In this document: one piece after another, positions 50,757 to 60,508 of the stretch
Layout of the letters: each line of letters starts with the position of its first letter
Position numbering within the stretch: position 1 is the first letter of the stretch
Source: an uncultured Planctomycetaceae bacterium
Lineage (GTDB): Bacteria > Planctomycetota > Planctomycetia > Pirellulales > Pirellulaceae
Assembly: GCA_937862885.1 (NCBI GenBank)
Contig: CALMEE010000122.1
Location: 93,691 to 157,690 of the forward strand
Length of the DNA: 64,000 nt
Direction: 5' to 3'
The notes under the pieces: model-generated
Told to the model about the DNA's origin: nothing
The model's database searches: none
What the model saw: the letters and a program-made list of their open reading frames with translations, nothing else
Translations under genes and position numbers: made by a program

Positions 50757-52475
50757 TTACGTACCAACGTGATCGATGGGTAAGATCAAGCGGAATGTGC
50801 TCCCGCGTTCAGGTTGGCTAGTTACCTCGATAGATCCACGATGTGCCTCGGCGATTTTTCGTGCCACAGTCAAGCCAAGTCCCACGTTAAAAATCCCGCG
50901 TGTTGAGCGGAATGCCTTAAAATTGTCGCTTAAGCTTTTCTCAGCAATTCCCTCACCATTGTCGATAATGATGATCTCAACCATTCGGGTCGCTTCATCA
51001 GATTCAATGCGAATATCAACTGCTGATCCGTCTGTACAACGGCAAGCCTCTATAGCATTCATTATCAGATTTTGTGTAGCCAGTTCGATCAAATGGGGTA
51101 CGGCCTGAATTGACGGAATTGGCTTCTCCTGATGCAATTTCATGACGACCCCCGCTTCAAAGGCGCGTCTCCGTAACGATTCGATTTGTTTTGCCAGCAC
51201 TTCCTGAATATCAACTGTCTCGAATTCAGATCGCGTTTCCTTCCCGAAGGCCGCGAGGTTCTTTGATAAGTCTCTAGCCTTTGTAAGGTGGTTCTCAATC
51301 AACCGTAATCCTTCCCGTATTCGATCAAAGGATTGTGCCTGTAAACCTTCGTCGATCCATTTGGCTGCGGCTGACACTCCGGATACTGCGTTAGCTAGGC
51401 TGTTTGCAATCTTGTTGCAAATGTCTCTCGTTTTGAAATCATCGTCACCGAACTCGCAGCTGACTTGCAAGCGAGCGTTCTCCAACGCGGAAAACGCGAA
51501 GTAACCTATTAGAGTCAGATACTTCAAATGCTCGACAGTCAAAATCTCTGATGACTCTTGTGGTCTTGCATCAGGACCTGCATCTGCCCAGACGATACCA
51601 ATCACCATTTCAAATGCATAAATTGGGATGATGATAACGTTCCCTGACCTTTGGGAATTGTTTGGCGTCATTGCGTCGTCGCGTTGCGATGCCACAGTTA
51701 CCGATGTTCCAAGAATTGCAAGACGTTCAGATTTTGCTCGCTCGAACAACGAGCGACTAATTGGAGGCGATGATCCTTCAACCGAGGTTCGTGATCGTGT
51801 TTGGCAATGGGTGATCAACTCGCGCGTGTCGTCAAATACTATCAGGCAACTTCGCTTGGCAGGTGTGTTACGTAAGACGAGCTGGAGGATCCGGTCGCTC
51901 ATCATTCCTAAATCGGTGACTCCGCTTACGGCCACGGTTACGTCTTTTAAGATCTGATCAATTTGTTCGTGTGCTGAGACCCTGCCGCTGTTGTCTGAGC
52001 TACAAATCAATCTCAATGCATCTTGAGCCGTCATTTCCGTGCATTGCCAATCGCTTGTTTGATCATTCCACAATTTCAGATTCGTCGGAAACTCGTGCGA
52101 TTTCCGCATGTCCTGCTTTGGAAACAAGTCGAATTGGATTCGTGTTTGGCCGACACGAATTACTTGGCCTGGGAACAAAACGCAATCCTTAACTGCTTGC
52201 TCGTCAACAAACGTCCCATTGCAGCTGTTCAAGTCGACGACATGCAAATTCTTGCCATGCAAAGTAATCTCAGCGTGACGTCGGGAAACTTCAGAATCAG
52301 TCAGTCGTAAGTCGGCCACTTGGTCGCGACCAATCAGCTTCCGTGCGCCGTCCAATAGCACACGATGCCCTTTTTCAATCCCCTCGATCACTTCGATAAA
52401 AAAGAGATCGCTAGGCCCCAGCGAACCATTCTTGACATCGGAACGTTGCTGCGACTGAGAATTTCTGTGCATCAT
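50757..52475 (-). CDS. FHA-domain histidine kinase-like protein lacking the usual phosphoacceptor His
   Basis: A 572-residue protein from the ATG at 52475; the frame extends to 52700 but the extra 75 residues are unlike any domain. Domains in order: FHA at about 30-115 (KLIGRDQVADLRLTDSEVSRRH, SCNGTFVDEQ), a GAF-like region at about 195-345, a helical dimerisation region at about 355-430, and an HATPase domain at about 460-570 with QNLIMNAIEAC (N-box), DNGEGIA (G1) and GLGLTVARKIA (G2). The helix where FHA kinases of this group carry HIKN reads RDICNKIANSLANAVSGVS, with no His. It may be a non-phosphorylating regulator or use another residue. It is convergent with the 50038-50646 gene and divergent from the hybrid kinase. 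Confidence 0.85.
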   Translation of the reverse strand: MMHRNSQSQQRSDVKNGSLGPSDLFFIEVIEGIEKGHRVLLDGARKLIGRDQVADLRLTDSEVSRRHAEITLHGKNLHVVDLNSCNGTFVDEQAVKDCVLFPGQVIRVGQTRIQFDLFPKQDMRKSHEFPTNLKLWNDQTSDWQCTEMTAQDALRLICSSDNSGRVSAHEQIDQILKDVTVAVSGVTDLGMMSDRILQLVLRNTPAKRSCLIVFDDTRELITHCQTRSRTSVEGSSPPISRSLFERAKSERLAILGTSVTVASQRDDAMTPNNSQRSGNVIIIPIYAFEMVIGIVWADAGPDARPQESSEILTVEHLKYLTLIGYFAFSALENARLQVSCEFGDDDFKTRDICNKIANSLANAVSGVSAAAKWIDEGLQAQSFDRIREGLRLIENHLTKARDLSKNLAAFGKETRSEFETVDIQEVLAKQIESLRRRAFEAGVVMKLHQEKPIPSIQAVPHLIELATQNLIMNAIEACRCTDGSAVDIRIESDEATRMVEIIIIDNGEGIAEKSLSDNFKAFRSTRGIFNVGLGLTVARKIAEAHRGSIEVTSQPERGSTFRLILPIDHVGT

Positions 52476-52991
52476 GATGCAATGCGGTTGATAATAATAG
52501 AATCGATGACCAACGTAATTGTGACTGACCATCCTCATTTTGTCAAAAGAACCATCTTGCGATAACAATGAAGACTTTGTGCCTTCGCTCCGATTAGCAT
52601 TGCCGGAGATTGGCAGTATGCAGATTCCGCGGCCATTTAAGGCTTTTGTCAAGGCAACATTGAGGCTTCGCAAAGTCGAAATCGAGCGTATCCGCTGCAA
52701 GCGACTTAGATGCGTTTGGACAGTGGCTAATTCACGATCGAAAATTCAATCCCAAACGCTTCCACACTGTCGAAAAACGTTTCTGTTCATCACGTTCACC
52801 TGGATTCCTAACGCTTTAGATAATCGTTAGAATTGAGAAGCCGTGACAAACTTAGAGATCGAACTCATATTATTGCCGTACCGATCTCCGGCATTCCAAG
52901 GTTTTCAAAATCTTTAAGATCACTTGGTAAACTTAGTCAATTCGATTGGTCGGCAAATCAGTAAACCAGCGGACATGGGCTTTTCGCGTCG
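52476..52991. other. Intergenic region between divergent kinase genes
   Basis: About 515 bases between the FHA kinase and the hybrid kinase. The first 225 bases are open in frame with the FHA kinase but do not look coding. A 96-codon frame (52540-52830) is judged spurious. Divergent promoters expected, none assigned. Confidence 0.4.
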
Positions 52992-55709
52992 ATGTTGGAC
53001 AACGGCCTCGCTCTCAAAATAATTGGACTCACGCATGATGTGATCTGGGTGATCGCGCCGGAGTCGTGGGAACTGGTCTTCGTCAACCAGGCGGCGGAAA
53101 GGGTCTTCGGCTTGTCAGTTCCCGAAATTATGCGGGACAAGCATCGCTGGTTAAAGTCAATCTGTGCACCGGATCAGGAGATGTTGCGAGGCAAACTGGA
53201 GAGCCTAACGCCGTCACATTCCTTCGAGTGCGAATTCCGTGTTGAAAGTACCCATGGAGACGTCAACTGGATGCGGGGACGCTTTCATCAACTCAGCGAA
53301 AACGAATCCGGTAGTTGGATTGTCTGCGTCGCCAAGGACGTCACGGGATTGTTTGAAGCAGCGGTTCAATTGGATGAGACGAAGGCGATTTACTACTCTC
53401 TTGTCGAAAGCTTGCCAATTCATATTTTCCGCAAAGATCAGGAAGGACGAATTGTTTTCGCGAATCAGCGTTATTGCGACAGTCAGGGCGCTCCGTTGGA
53501 CCAATTGATCGGAAAAACAGATTACGATTTGTTTCCGGAAGCGTTGGCCAAAAAGTACCGCGAGGACGATCATTGGGTTATGCAAACTGGTTTAGCTTTT
53601 CACGACATTGAAGAGCACCGAAGTGCTGACGGGATAAAGACGATCTTTGTGGAAGTCCTGAAGGCACCCATTATTGACGCTGAAGGTGCGCGGGTTGGCA
53701 TTCAAGGCATGTTTTGGGACGTAACCGCGAGAAAACGCGCCGAACAAGCATTGCGTGAGGCCAAAGACCTAGCCGAGAATGCGAGTCGAGCCAAGAGCGA
53801 TTTCCTTGCCAATGTCAGCCACGAAATACGCACTCCTTTAAACGCCATTATCGGGATGACAGAGTTGCTCTTGGACACACCATTGGAGCAAACTCAACGC
53901 GAATACTTGTCAATGGTGCAACACTCTGGTGAATCGTTGTTGTCGATTGTCAACGACATCTTAGACTTTTCCAAGATTGAAGCCGGCAAATTAGAACTTG
54001 ATCATCGAAGTTTTAATCTCGCCGATCGCTTGGGTGATACCGTGCGCAGTCTATCGCTTAGAGCGCATAGCAAACGGCTAGAATTAGCTCTGCGTATTGA
54101 TCCTCGAATTCCGGCAAACGTGATTGGCGATATTACGCGAATTCGGCAAGTGTTGGTAAATTTGATTGGGAATTCGATCAAATTTACTCCAGCGGGCCAA
54201 GTCGTTGTTGATGTTAGCTTAATATCAAGCCACAACGGCAAAGTGGCCTTACGCTTCAGCGTTAAAGACACGGGAATCGGAATTCCATCAGAGAAAATCG
54301 GAACCATTTTTGAACAATTCTCGCAGGTTGATTCATCGACAACCCGTGATTATGGGGGCACAGGCTTAGGTTTGGCGATTTGCTCTCGGCTCGTAGAACT
54401 GATGCAAGGAGAGTTGAAAGTATCCAGTACTCCCGGCGAAGGAAGCGAATTTTGGTTTTGTATCGAGTTGGCGGTGGATACCAGCATCACCGATGAATTG
54501 AGTAATGCAAATTTTAGCAGCCTATCGATATTGCTGATTGAGTCGCATGAAACCACGTCAAATATAATTGTCGAACGATTAAATGCCTGGCTCGTTCGCA
54601 CCGTCACAAAAGCCACGCTTCAACAGGCACTCGAGTATTTATCCAACTTGACAAACACAGGCGCAAAACCGTTTGACGCAGTTATTGTCGAAGCGCCAAA
54701 TGACGGTGGAGACGCGTTTTTTCAGACGCTTCAACAGATTCGTGTGGACTGCCGCATCGATCCGATCGTAACGTTGAGCGGTGGTCCACAAGAGTACGCA
54801 ACGTTACGCGAACGCACTGGCTTAAAATTCTTGTTGCTCAAACCGATCAAGATTTCGGAACTCTACTTGGCTATTTCTGCGTTGACAGGAACGCAACTCG
54901 ATTCCCATGACGAGCCACCAGTCTCAGTCGATAAACATAGTCTAGGTGACCTTAAAATTTTGCTCGCTGAAGATAACATCATCAACCAAAAACTGGCCGT
55001 CGGTCTATTGCAAAAACTTGGTTACACACCGGTAATTGCACATGACGGATCAGAAGCTGTTGAACTGTACAAAACGGGTGAATTTGATTTGGTGTTGATG
55101 GACGTTCAAATGCCCATAATGGACGGCATCCAAGCGACGCGAGCGATAAGGAAACTGGAGCCCGCAATTGGAAAGAGGACGCCAATCATTGCGATCACTG
55201 CCCATGCCATGACTGGTGATCGAGAACGTTGTATGGACGCTGGAATGGATGAATACATTTCAAAACCAATTCGCTTGCCCAAGTTATTTCAGGCAATGGC
55301 CCAGGCCTTGGGAGTCGAATACGCTCAAATCGAATCCTTAGCAATCAATGAAAAGTCGACTCAGTGGGTTAACTGGAGCAGCGCCTACGAAACCGTGGGA
55401 GGAGACAAGCCCTTGCTGATGGATTTGGGGAAGGTCTTCATTGATGTATACCAAGCCATGCTCCATGAAATCGTCAGCGCGATCGCTGCAAACGACAATG
55501 TGGAGCTGCGTCGATCGGCCCATGCATTGAAGGGTGCCTTGCAACACTTGGGGGCGGATCGCGTTGCCGATGTTGCGTACCAGTTGGAGTCGATGGCCCA
55601 TCGAGACCAGGTCGTCGAGCCGGAAGTGTTGGTCCGGCAATTGCAAGGGATGGTTGAACACGTGGTTCAAGAGTATAGAACCTTTATTGCCAACTTCGCA
55701 AAGCCATGA
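52992..55709 (+). CDS. Hybrid sensor histidine kinase (PAS-PAS-HisKA-HATPase-REC-REC-Hpt)
   Basis: A 905-residue complete phosphorelay protein without membrane segments, so probably cytoplasmic. PAS domains lie at about 5-118 and 130-248. The HisKA phosphoacceptor is H277 in ANVSHEIRTPLNA. HATPase_c follows at about 375-490 (LIGNSIKFT, DTGIGIPSEK, GGTGLGLAI). A first receiver at about 511-630 appears degenerate: the phospho-Asp position is E567 (AVIVEAPND), although LLLKPIK is kept. A second receiver at about 654-770 is intact, with D704 in VLMDVQMPIMDG and ISKPI. The C-terminal Hpt carries H844 in AHALKGALQHLG. Signal unknown. Phosphate presumably goes H277-D704-H844 to a separate regulator. 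Confidence 0.93.
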   Translation: MLDNGLALKIIGLTHDVIWVIAPESWELVFVNQAAERVFGLSVPEIMRDKHRWLKSICAPDQEMLRGKLESLTPSHSFECEFRVESTHGDVNWMRGRFHQLSENESGSWIVCVAKDVTGLFEAAVQLDETKAIYYSLVESLPIHIFRKDQEGRIVFANQRYCDSQGAPLDQLIGKTDYDLFPEALAKKYREDDHWVMQTGLAFHDIEEHRSADGIKTIFVEVLKAPIIDAEGARVGIQGMFWDVTARKRAEQALREAKDLAENASRAKSDFLANVSHEIRTPLNAIIGMTELLLDTPLEQTQREYLSMVQHSGESLLSIVNDILDFSKIEAGKLELDHRSFNLADRLGDTVRSLSLRAHSKRLELALRIDPRIPANVIGDITRIRQVLVNLIGNSIKFTPAGQVVVDVSLISSHNGKVALRFSVKDTGIGIPSEKIGTIFEQFSQVDSSTTRDYGGTGLGLAICSRLVELMQGELKVSSTPGEGSEFWFCIELAVDTSITDELSNANFSSLSILLIESHETTSNIIVERLNAWLVRTVTKATLQQALEYLSNLTNTGAKPFDAVIVEAPNDGGDAFFQTLQQIRVDCRIDPIVTLSGGPQEYATLRERTGLKFLLLKPIKISELYLAISALTGTQLDSHDEPPVSVDKHSLGDLKILLAEDNIINQKLAVGLLQKLGYTPVIAHDGSEAVELYKTGEFDLVLMDVQMPIMDGIQATRAIRKLEPAIGKRTPIIAITAHAMTGDRERCMDAGMDEYISKPIRLPKLFQAMAQALGVEYAQIESLAINEKSTQWVNWSSAYETVGGDKPLLMDLGKVFIDVYQAMLHEIVSAIAANDNVELRRSAHALKGALQHLGADRVADVAYQLESMAHRDQVVEPEVLVRQLQGMVEHVVQEYRTFIANFAKP

Positions 55710-55825
55710 AGCGACAAACTGAAAACTTTTTTGCACAGCGACGCCGGACATTATGCTGGAGATCCGCTATTTTCTTGGTCAGACAGACATTCAGCGACAT
55801 TCGATTTAATTGCGACAAATGACCG

Positions 55826-57220
55826 TTATGCCGCACGCTTTGTCAGTGCGCCTTGATTAATCTTGTTATAAAGAGTCTTCAAGGAAACACCGAGTTCTTC
55901 GGCGGCGGCGTTCTTGTTTCCATCGTGCCGATCGAGGGCCGCAGCGATGGCCTGAGCTTCCAGGTCCCGCAAGGTGCCGCCCGATGCAACTAATTTTTGG
56001 CCAACAAGCGATCGTGTGCCAAAGTGCCTTGGTAGATCCTGCGGTTTGATTGGGAACTCTTCGCATAAGATTGCTGCATGCTCCAGTACATTGGCCAATT
56101 CACGTACGTTACCTGGCCAGACATATGATTGCAGTGCTTCGACGGCTGCCGGAGAAAGCAGTACTTGATCGGGTGGTAAGCTGGGGCAAAAGCGAGCCAA
56201 GAGATGCTTGGCTAACTCCGGAATATCCTCACTTCGGTCGCGCAGCGGTGGAAGATGCACTTCGAAAGTATTGATGCGGTACATTAGATCTTCACGGAAC
56301 TCACCGGCTTCCACCATTGCCATTAAGTTGCGGTGCGTTGCACAAACGACGCGCACATCCACTTTGAACGAGCTATTATCACCGACCTTGCGAATTTCGC
56401 CACTTTCCAGTACACGCAACAGCTTCGCTTGCAGCGCTTTGGGCAATTCGCCAATTTCGTCGAGGAAAATGGTTCCGCCGTCGGCCACTTCAAATAGTCC
56501 TGTGCGGTTTTCGTCGGCACCGGTAAACGCTCCCTTGCGATGCCCGAACAATTCGCTTTCGATCAAATTCTCTGGAAGTGCTCCACAATTAATGGCAACG
56601 AACGGCTTATCGGCGCGCAGGCTTTGATCATGGACGGCTCGTGCCGCCAACTCTTTTCCGGTGCCAGTTTCACCCAAAATTAGGACGGTAGACTCCGTAG
56701 GGGCAACTTTCTCAATCAGTGCGCGGACACGCTGCATGCTGCGATGTTGCCCGATTAGTTTAGATTCGCCTTCGATGCGATGCAGGCGGATTTGCAAGGC
56801 TTGACAACGCTTGGCCAATTCACGTTTTTCGCCGATACGATTCAATAACGCCTGAATTTCAATCAGTTTACAGGGCTTTTGCAAGTAATCGAATGAGCCG
56901 TAGCGAAGGGCTTCAACCGCCGACTCCATGGTTCCTTTCCCTGTCAACACGACCGTTTCGGTCGAGGGAGAAAGTTCCTTAACCTTGGCAATGACGCCAA
57001 TCCCGTTCATGCCCGGCATGTCCAAATCGACGATCACGCAATCGAAGGTGTTCTTCTCCAAAGCGGCAACGGCTGTCAAGCCATCCGGACAAACCGTGAC
57101 TTGATGCCCCATTCGTGGTAATTCGGCACGAATCAGTTCTTGCAAATGAGCTTCGTCGTCGGCGAATAGGACTTTAAGGGGTATTGATTTGTTACGCTGC
57201 GATTGGCTTTCTGACTTCAT
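55826..57220 (-). CDS. NtrC-family sigma-54-dependent response regulator
   Basis: A 464-residue response regulator: a receiver with phospho-Asp D65 (VIVDLDMPGMNG) at residues 15-130, a central AAA+ domain with Walker A GETGTGKE (183-190), GAFTGA (230-235) contacting sigma-54 and Walker B GGTIFLDEIGE (249-257), and a C-terminal Fis-type helix-turn-helix (AIAAALDRHDGNKNAAAEELGVSLKTLYNKI). It activates sigma-54 promoters on phosphorylation. The downstream reverse-strand space contains no further gene of the set. Its start overlaps the stop of the partner kinase by 29 bases, so the kinase is first and the regulator second in one operon. Targets not identifiable. Confidence 0.96.
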   Translation of the reverse strand: MKSESQSQRNKSIPLKVLFADDEAHLQELIRAELPRMGHQVTVCPDGLTAVAALEKNTFDCVIVDLDMPGMNGIGVIAKVKELSPSTETVVLTGKGTMESAVEALRYGSFDYLQKPCKLIEIQALLNRIGEKRELAKRCQALQIRLHRIEGESKLIGQHRSMQRVRALIEKVAPTESTVLILGETGTGKELAARAVHDQSLRADKPFVAINCGALPENLIESELFGHRKGAFTGADENRTGLFEVADGGTIFLDEIGELPKALQAKLLRVLESGEIRKVGDNSSFKVDVRVVCATHRNLMAMVEAGEFREDLMYRINTFEVHLPPLRDRSEDIPELAKHLLARFCPSLPPDQVLLSPAAVEALQSYVWPGNVRELANVLEHAAILCEEFPIKPQDLPRHFGTRSLVGQKLVASGGTLRDLEAQAIAAALDRHDGNKNAAAEELGVSLKTLYNKINQGALTKRAA

Positions 57221-58802
57221 AGCTTATCAGGGGTAAAGTAACAACGAATTTGGAACCCATGCCGACGCCAGCACTACTGGGCTGAATTTCGCCGCCATGT
57301 TCGTTAACAATTCGGTACGTAATCGATAGACCTAGGCCAGTACCTTGTCCATCTCGACGACGAGTAAAAAATGGCTCAAACAAATGCCGCATGACTTCAT
57401 CCGTTAAACCACATCCATCGTCCGCAACGATGATGACGGCGGCATCGTTCTCCTCAAAGAGTTCGATCCAAACGTTGCCGCCGATTTCCACGCTATCGAG
57501 GGCGTTCGTCAACAGATTTAGCACGACCTGCTTAATTTCCTGCGGATTAATTATTGCGGACACGGTCTCGCGGCGATCAAAATGTACTTGTTTATGCTTG
57601 TACTTGCCCAGCGGAGCAACCATTTCAATTACACCCTCGATCAACTCGCCCAACTCGTAAGCCGACTTCGAATTGTCGCCGGAACGAGAATAATCAAGTA
57701 ACGCTGAGGTGATACCTTTGCAACGAAACGCCTCATCTTGGATGCGCCGCAAGTACCGTTTTAATTCATCGATTTCAGTCTTCCGCTGTTCATCATCGTA
57801 ATTCGAGTTTGGATCGAGGATATCGTTGACTCGCATTTCCAAGGACTCGGCACTCCAGGCAATCGCGGCAAGCGGGTTGTTAATTTCATGAGCCACTCCC
57901 GCCGCCAGAAAACCCACGCTTGCCAGCTGCTCGCTACGGACTACTTCGCGCGTACGCTGTTTAACTTGTTCGTTCAAATTGACTTGGATTTCCTGAAAGT
58001 TGCTGGTCATGGCATTCAAGGCTGCGGCCAGCTCTTCCATTTCGTCCTGGGTCTTAAGCGACACGCGATACTCATAGTCACCGTTGGCTACTCGCCGCGA
58101 TGCATCGGCCAATAGTTCGAGAGGTTGGAAGATCTTGCGATGGAATCGCCACGCCAGCATGCTGATTAAAACCAGCGCGGTCAAACTAAATCCCGCGCAA
58201 ATAAGCATGGCCGAATGGTAGACTGACCGTGCTTGTTCCGAAAATTCTTCAACGCGATCACTCAGGTAACCAGGTAGTTTGGAGACTTCGGCTTGCAGCT
58301 CATCGATACGGTCGGAAAGTTCCGCGCGAACTCCGGGATCCTGCAACCACGCCGAATCTCGCCATAGAAGATGGATTTCCACGAGTCGTTTTTCGATTTC
58401 GCGAATCGACTCATCCTCAACAGAGGTATTGGCGAAGGTGTTGGATGAATCTACGTTTTCCAAGACTACGCGGCGATAATCTTCCAAAGCTTGAGAACAG
58501 TCGCGCAGGTCCATCCGAAACTCGGCCTCAGCGAATCCCATAGCCACGAAGATATTCTCTTTCGAAGTGCCAATGGATGCAGGTGAGCCCGACTTGGAAA
58601 ATGTGGCTCGCAAGTCGCTTACGCGCTGGCTCAACTCAGCCGCATGCGGTAACTCCGCTGATCGGGCGCGAATGCTCTTGGTCAATGTGCGATAATTCAA
58701 GACGCTGTAGAATCCGGCAGCAGACAACACTGCCACGACAACGAAAAGCTTCGTTACTCCGTAGTAAAGTTGTGTACGGATTCGCCTACGGGAAAGCACC
58801 AT
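57192..58802 (-). CDS. Membrane sensor histidine kinase (partner of NtrC-type regulator)
   Basis: A 536-residue transmembrane kinase. Membrane segments at about 16-36 and 198-220 enclose an extracytoplasmic helical sensor domain of about 160 residues (a likely four-helix type, no recognised ligand motif). HAMP follows at about 221-273, then a coiled linker, HisKA with H305 in AAGVAHEINNPLAAI, and HATPase with NLLTNALDS, DDGCGL and GQGTGLGLSI. The HEINNPL form is typical of NtrB/ZraS-like kinases that pair with sigma-54 regulators, and the overlap with the regulator gene confirms the pair. Signal unknown. Confidence 0.95.
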   Translation of the reverse strand: MVLSRRRIRTQLYYGVTKLFVVVAVLSAAGFYSVLNYRTLTKSIRARSAELPHAAELSQRVSDLRATFSKSGSPASIGTSKENIFVAMGFAEAEFRMDLRDCSQALEDYRRVVLENVDSSNTFANTSVEDESIREIEKRLVEIHLLWRDSAWLQDPGVRAELSDRIDELQAEVSKLPGYLSDRVEEFSEQARSVYHSAMLICAGFSLTALVLISMLAWRFHRKIFQPLELLADASRRVANGDYEYRVSLKTQDEMEELAAALNAMTSNFQEIQVNLNEQVKQRTREVVRSEQLASVGFLAAGVAHEINNPLAAIAWSAESLEMRVNDILDPNSNYDDEQRKTEIDELKRYLRRIQDEAFRCKGITSALLDYSRSGDNSKSAYELGELIEGVIEMVAPLGKYKHKQVHFDRRETVSAIINPQEIKQVVLNLLTNALDSVEIGGNVWIELFEENDAAVIIVADDGCGLTDEVMRHLFEPFFTRRRDGQGTGLGLSITYRIVNEHGGEIQPSSAGVGMGSKFVVTLPLISYEVRKPIAA

Positions 58803-59332
58803 TGACCTCCATGTCTGGGGCTTTTGTGACCATTTGCATTAATCGATGAGAAGGGCTCGACGCAGGCCTAGATCGGCTGATAAACCTCTGTAGCCATCCT
58901 AGCTCGGCAAACCCCTCGTCTCGGATCGATCTTCGTTCCTCGAATATCGACCGGCGGAAAAAAATCCAAAAAAAACTACATTCTGTAAATATTACATTTC
59001 CGCAAGTTCCAAATCGTATGCTTTATCATAAAAATGTACAACGCCAATCTTTGAGGAAATAACGCAGGTGAAACCAATGGAATCGCGAAAATGCTTGCAT
59101 CGCATTTTGCCGAGTCCGCATGGCTCGCTATTTAATTGATTCAGCAGCATTCTCGGGAGCCACCGGAAATTAAAGCTTTCGGTCAAACAACTATATGTCG
59201 AGATCTTCCGTTTTGATTTCGTCGCTGATGACTTAAAGTCGAAATACGTCCGACCAATACGATTGAAAGCGAAAATTCACAGATAAAGCAGCGTTAGAAA
59301 AGGCGCATCCAATTTTCGAAAACCCTTGTCGG
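58803..59332. other. Intergenic region upstream of the kinase-regulator operon
   Basis: About 530 bases between the lptF-like gene 3' end and the kinase start (both reverse strand). It contains two A-runs on the forward strand near 58960-58978. A 64-codon reverse frame has no features. No sigma-54 promoter (TGGC-N8-TGC) was confidently read. Confidence 0.4.
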
Positions 59333-60508
59333 TCAACTGCGAATCGTACGCTTCACTAGCCACAAACCGACCAACATAATGACAATGTTTCCCATCCAAA
59401 CCGTGAAGGGAGGTACTCGTCCAGCTTTTGCCTGAGATACTCCGAACATGAGTAATGGATAGTAGGCAATTAGAATAGGCAAGAAGCAAAGCGCGAAGGT
59501 CGTCCAGAAATCGGCACGCCGCAAATAAATCGCCAAGGGTACTCCGAGTAGCACAAAACACAAACAACTAAATCCGTTCGCCCAGCGGCGCCACGGTTCG
59601 GTTCGCAAGCGATGAATTCTTTGCTCGGAGCCAATCAGCGCCTCGCTCCGTTCATCCCACATTGGAGTGGCTAAATCGTGAAAATCGCCGGCACAAAAAC
59701 CCATCGCTGCCTGCAACGCGAATAACCTTTGCTGGTCATCTAGATTTCTCATTTCAGTTTGCAGTTCCTGGGTCATTGATCGCAAAGGCAAATTCGAGGG
59801 GCTTTCTTTACGATCTTTATCTTGGCTGCGCAACGGAATTTCAATCTCGTCATTCGCTAAGCGGATGGTTGCACCGCGTGCCGGATCGTGTGCCACCGCG
59901 TCTTTAACAGAAAACACCAACTGTTCTTCGTTCGGGCGAACGAAGATTTTGGCCGTCTTGGCCTGAAACCGCAGTACGCGACGCGAATCCTGGATCTCAA
60001 TGCTCGGCATGATCAATTCTCCGTTTTCGACACCGTCGACTTCAATTGACAAATTCCCTTTCTTATACACGCGTTCGACAGACAGTACCGAATAGATTGT
60101 TTTTTCAACCGCGTTCAAAACGACTCGGTAAGCACCGCTGCGCCCCCAGGAAACGGCGAGGTCATTCAAAAAAACGGTGAAGAAACTTAACGACAACGCG
60201 AGCAATAGAGCTGGCCACAAAACCCTAAGCGGCGTTTGACCTGCCGACTTGATGGCCACTATTTCATTGGCGGCCGACATGCGACCGTATACGAGGCATA
60301 CGGAAAAGAGCATTGTTCCAGGAATTGCGAAACAAAGCGCATTTGGAAGTAGGAAAGGCAATAGCTCGATAATCGTGCCCGGAGTCAAATTCTCGCGTAT
60401 CGCCTCTTGGACGATCCCCACCAGCATCATCAACCCAGTCATTCCCGCGACCGTAAACGCGAAGACTTTGATAAGCTCAAGCAAAAGATAGCGAGAAATA
60501 ATACCCAT
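59333..60508 (-). CDS. LptF/LptG-family permease (lipopolysaccharide transport)
   Basis: A 391-residue inner-membrane permease of the LptF/LptG (YjgP/YjgQ) family, which with LptB extracts lipopolysaccharide and passes it to the periplasmic bridge. The N-terminal half has three membrane segments (about residues 13-33, 50-75 and 98-120), with the family core SVCLVYGRMSAANEIVAIKSAG; a beta-rich periplasmic jelly-roll-like domain lies at about 125-300; and three more segments follow (about 306-325, 335-355, 367-386). Arg/Glu-rich coupling-helix residues are present (RMSAANEI). Only one of the usual two permeases is in the window. LptB and LptC are not adjacent. Confidence 0.9.
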   Translation of the reverse strand: MGIISRYLLLELIKVFAFTVAGMTGLMMLVGIVQEAIRENLTPGTIIELLPFLLPNALCFAIPGTMLFSVCLVYGRMSAANEIVAIKSAGQTPLRVLWPALLLALSLSFFTVFLNDLAVSWGRSGAYRVVLNAVEKTIYSVLSVERVYKKGNLSIEVDGVENGELIMPSIEIQDSRRVLRFQAKTAKIFVRPNEEQLVFSVKDAVAHDPARGATIRLANDEIEIPLRSQDKDRKESPSNLPLRSMTQELQTEMRNLDDQQRLFALQAAMGFCAGDFHDLATPMWDERSEALIGSEQRIHRLRTEPWRRWANGFSCLCFVLLGVPLAIYLRRADFWTTFALCFLPILIAYYPLLMFGVSQAKAGRVPPFTVWMGNIVIMLVGLWLVKRTIRS

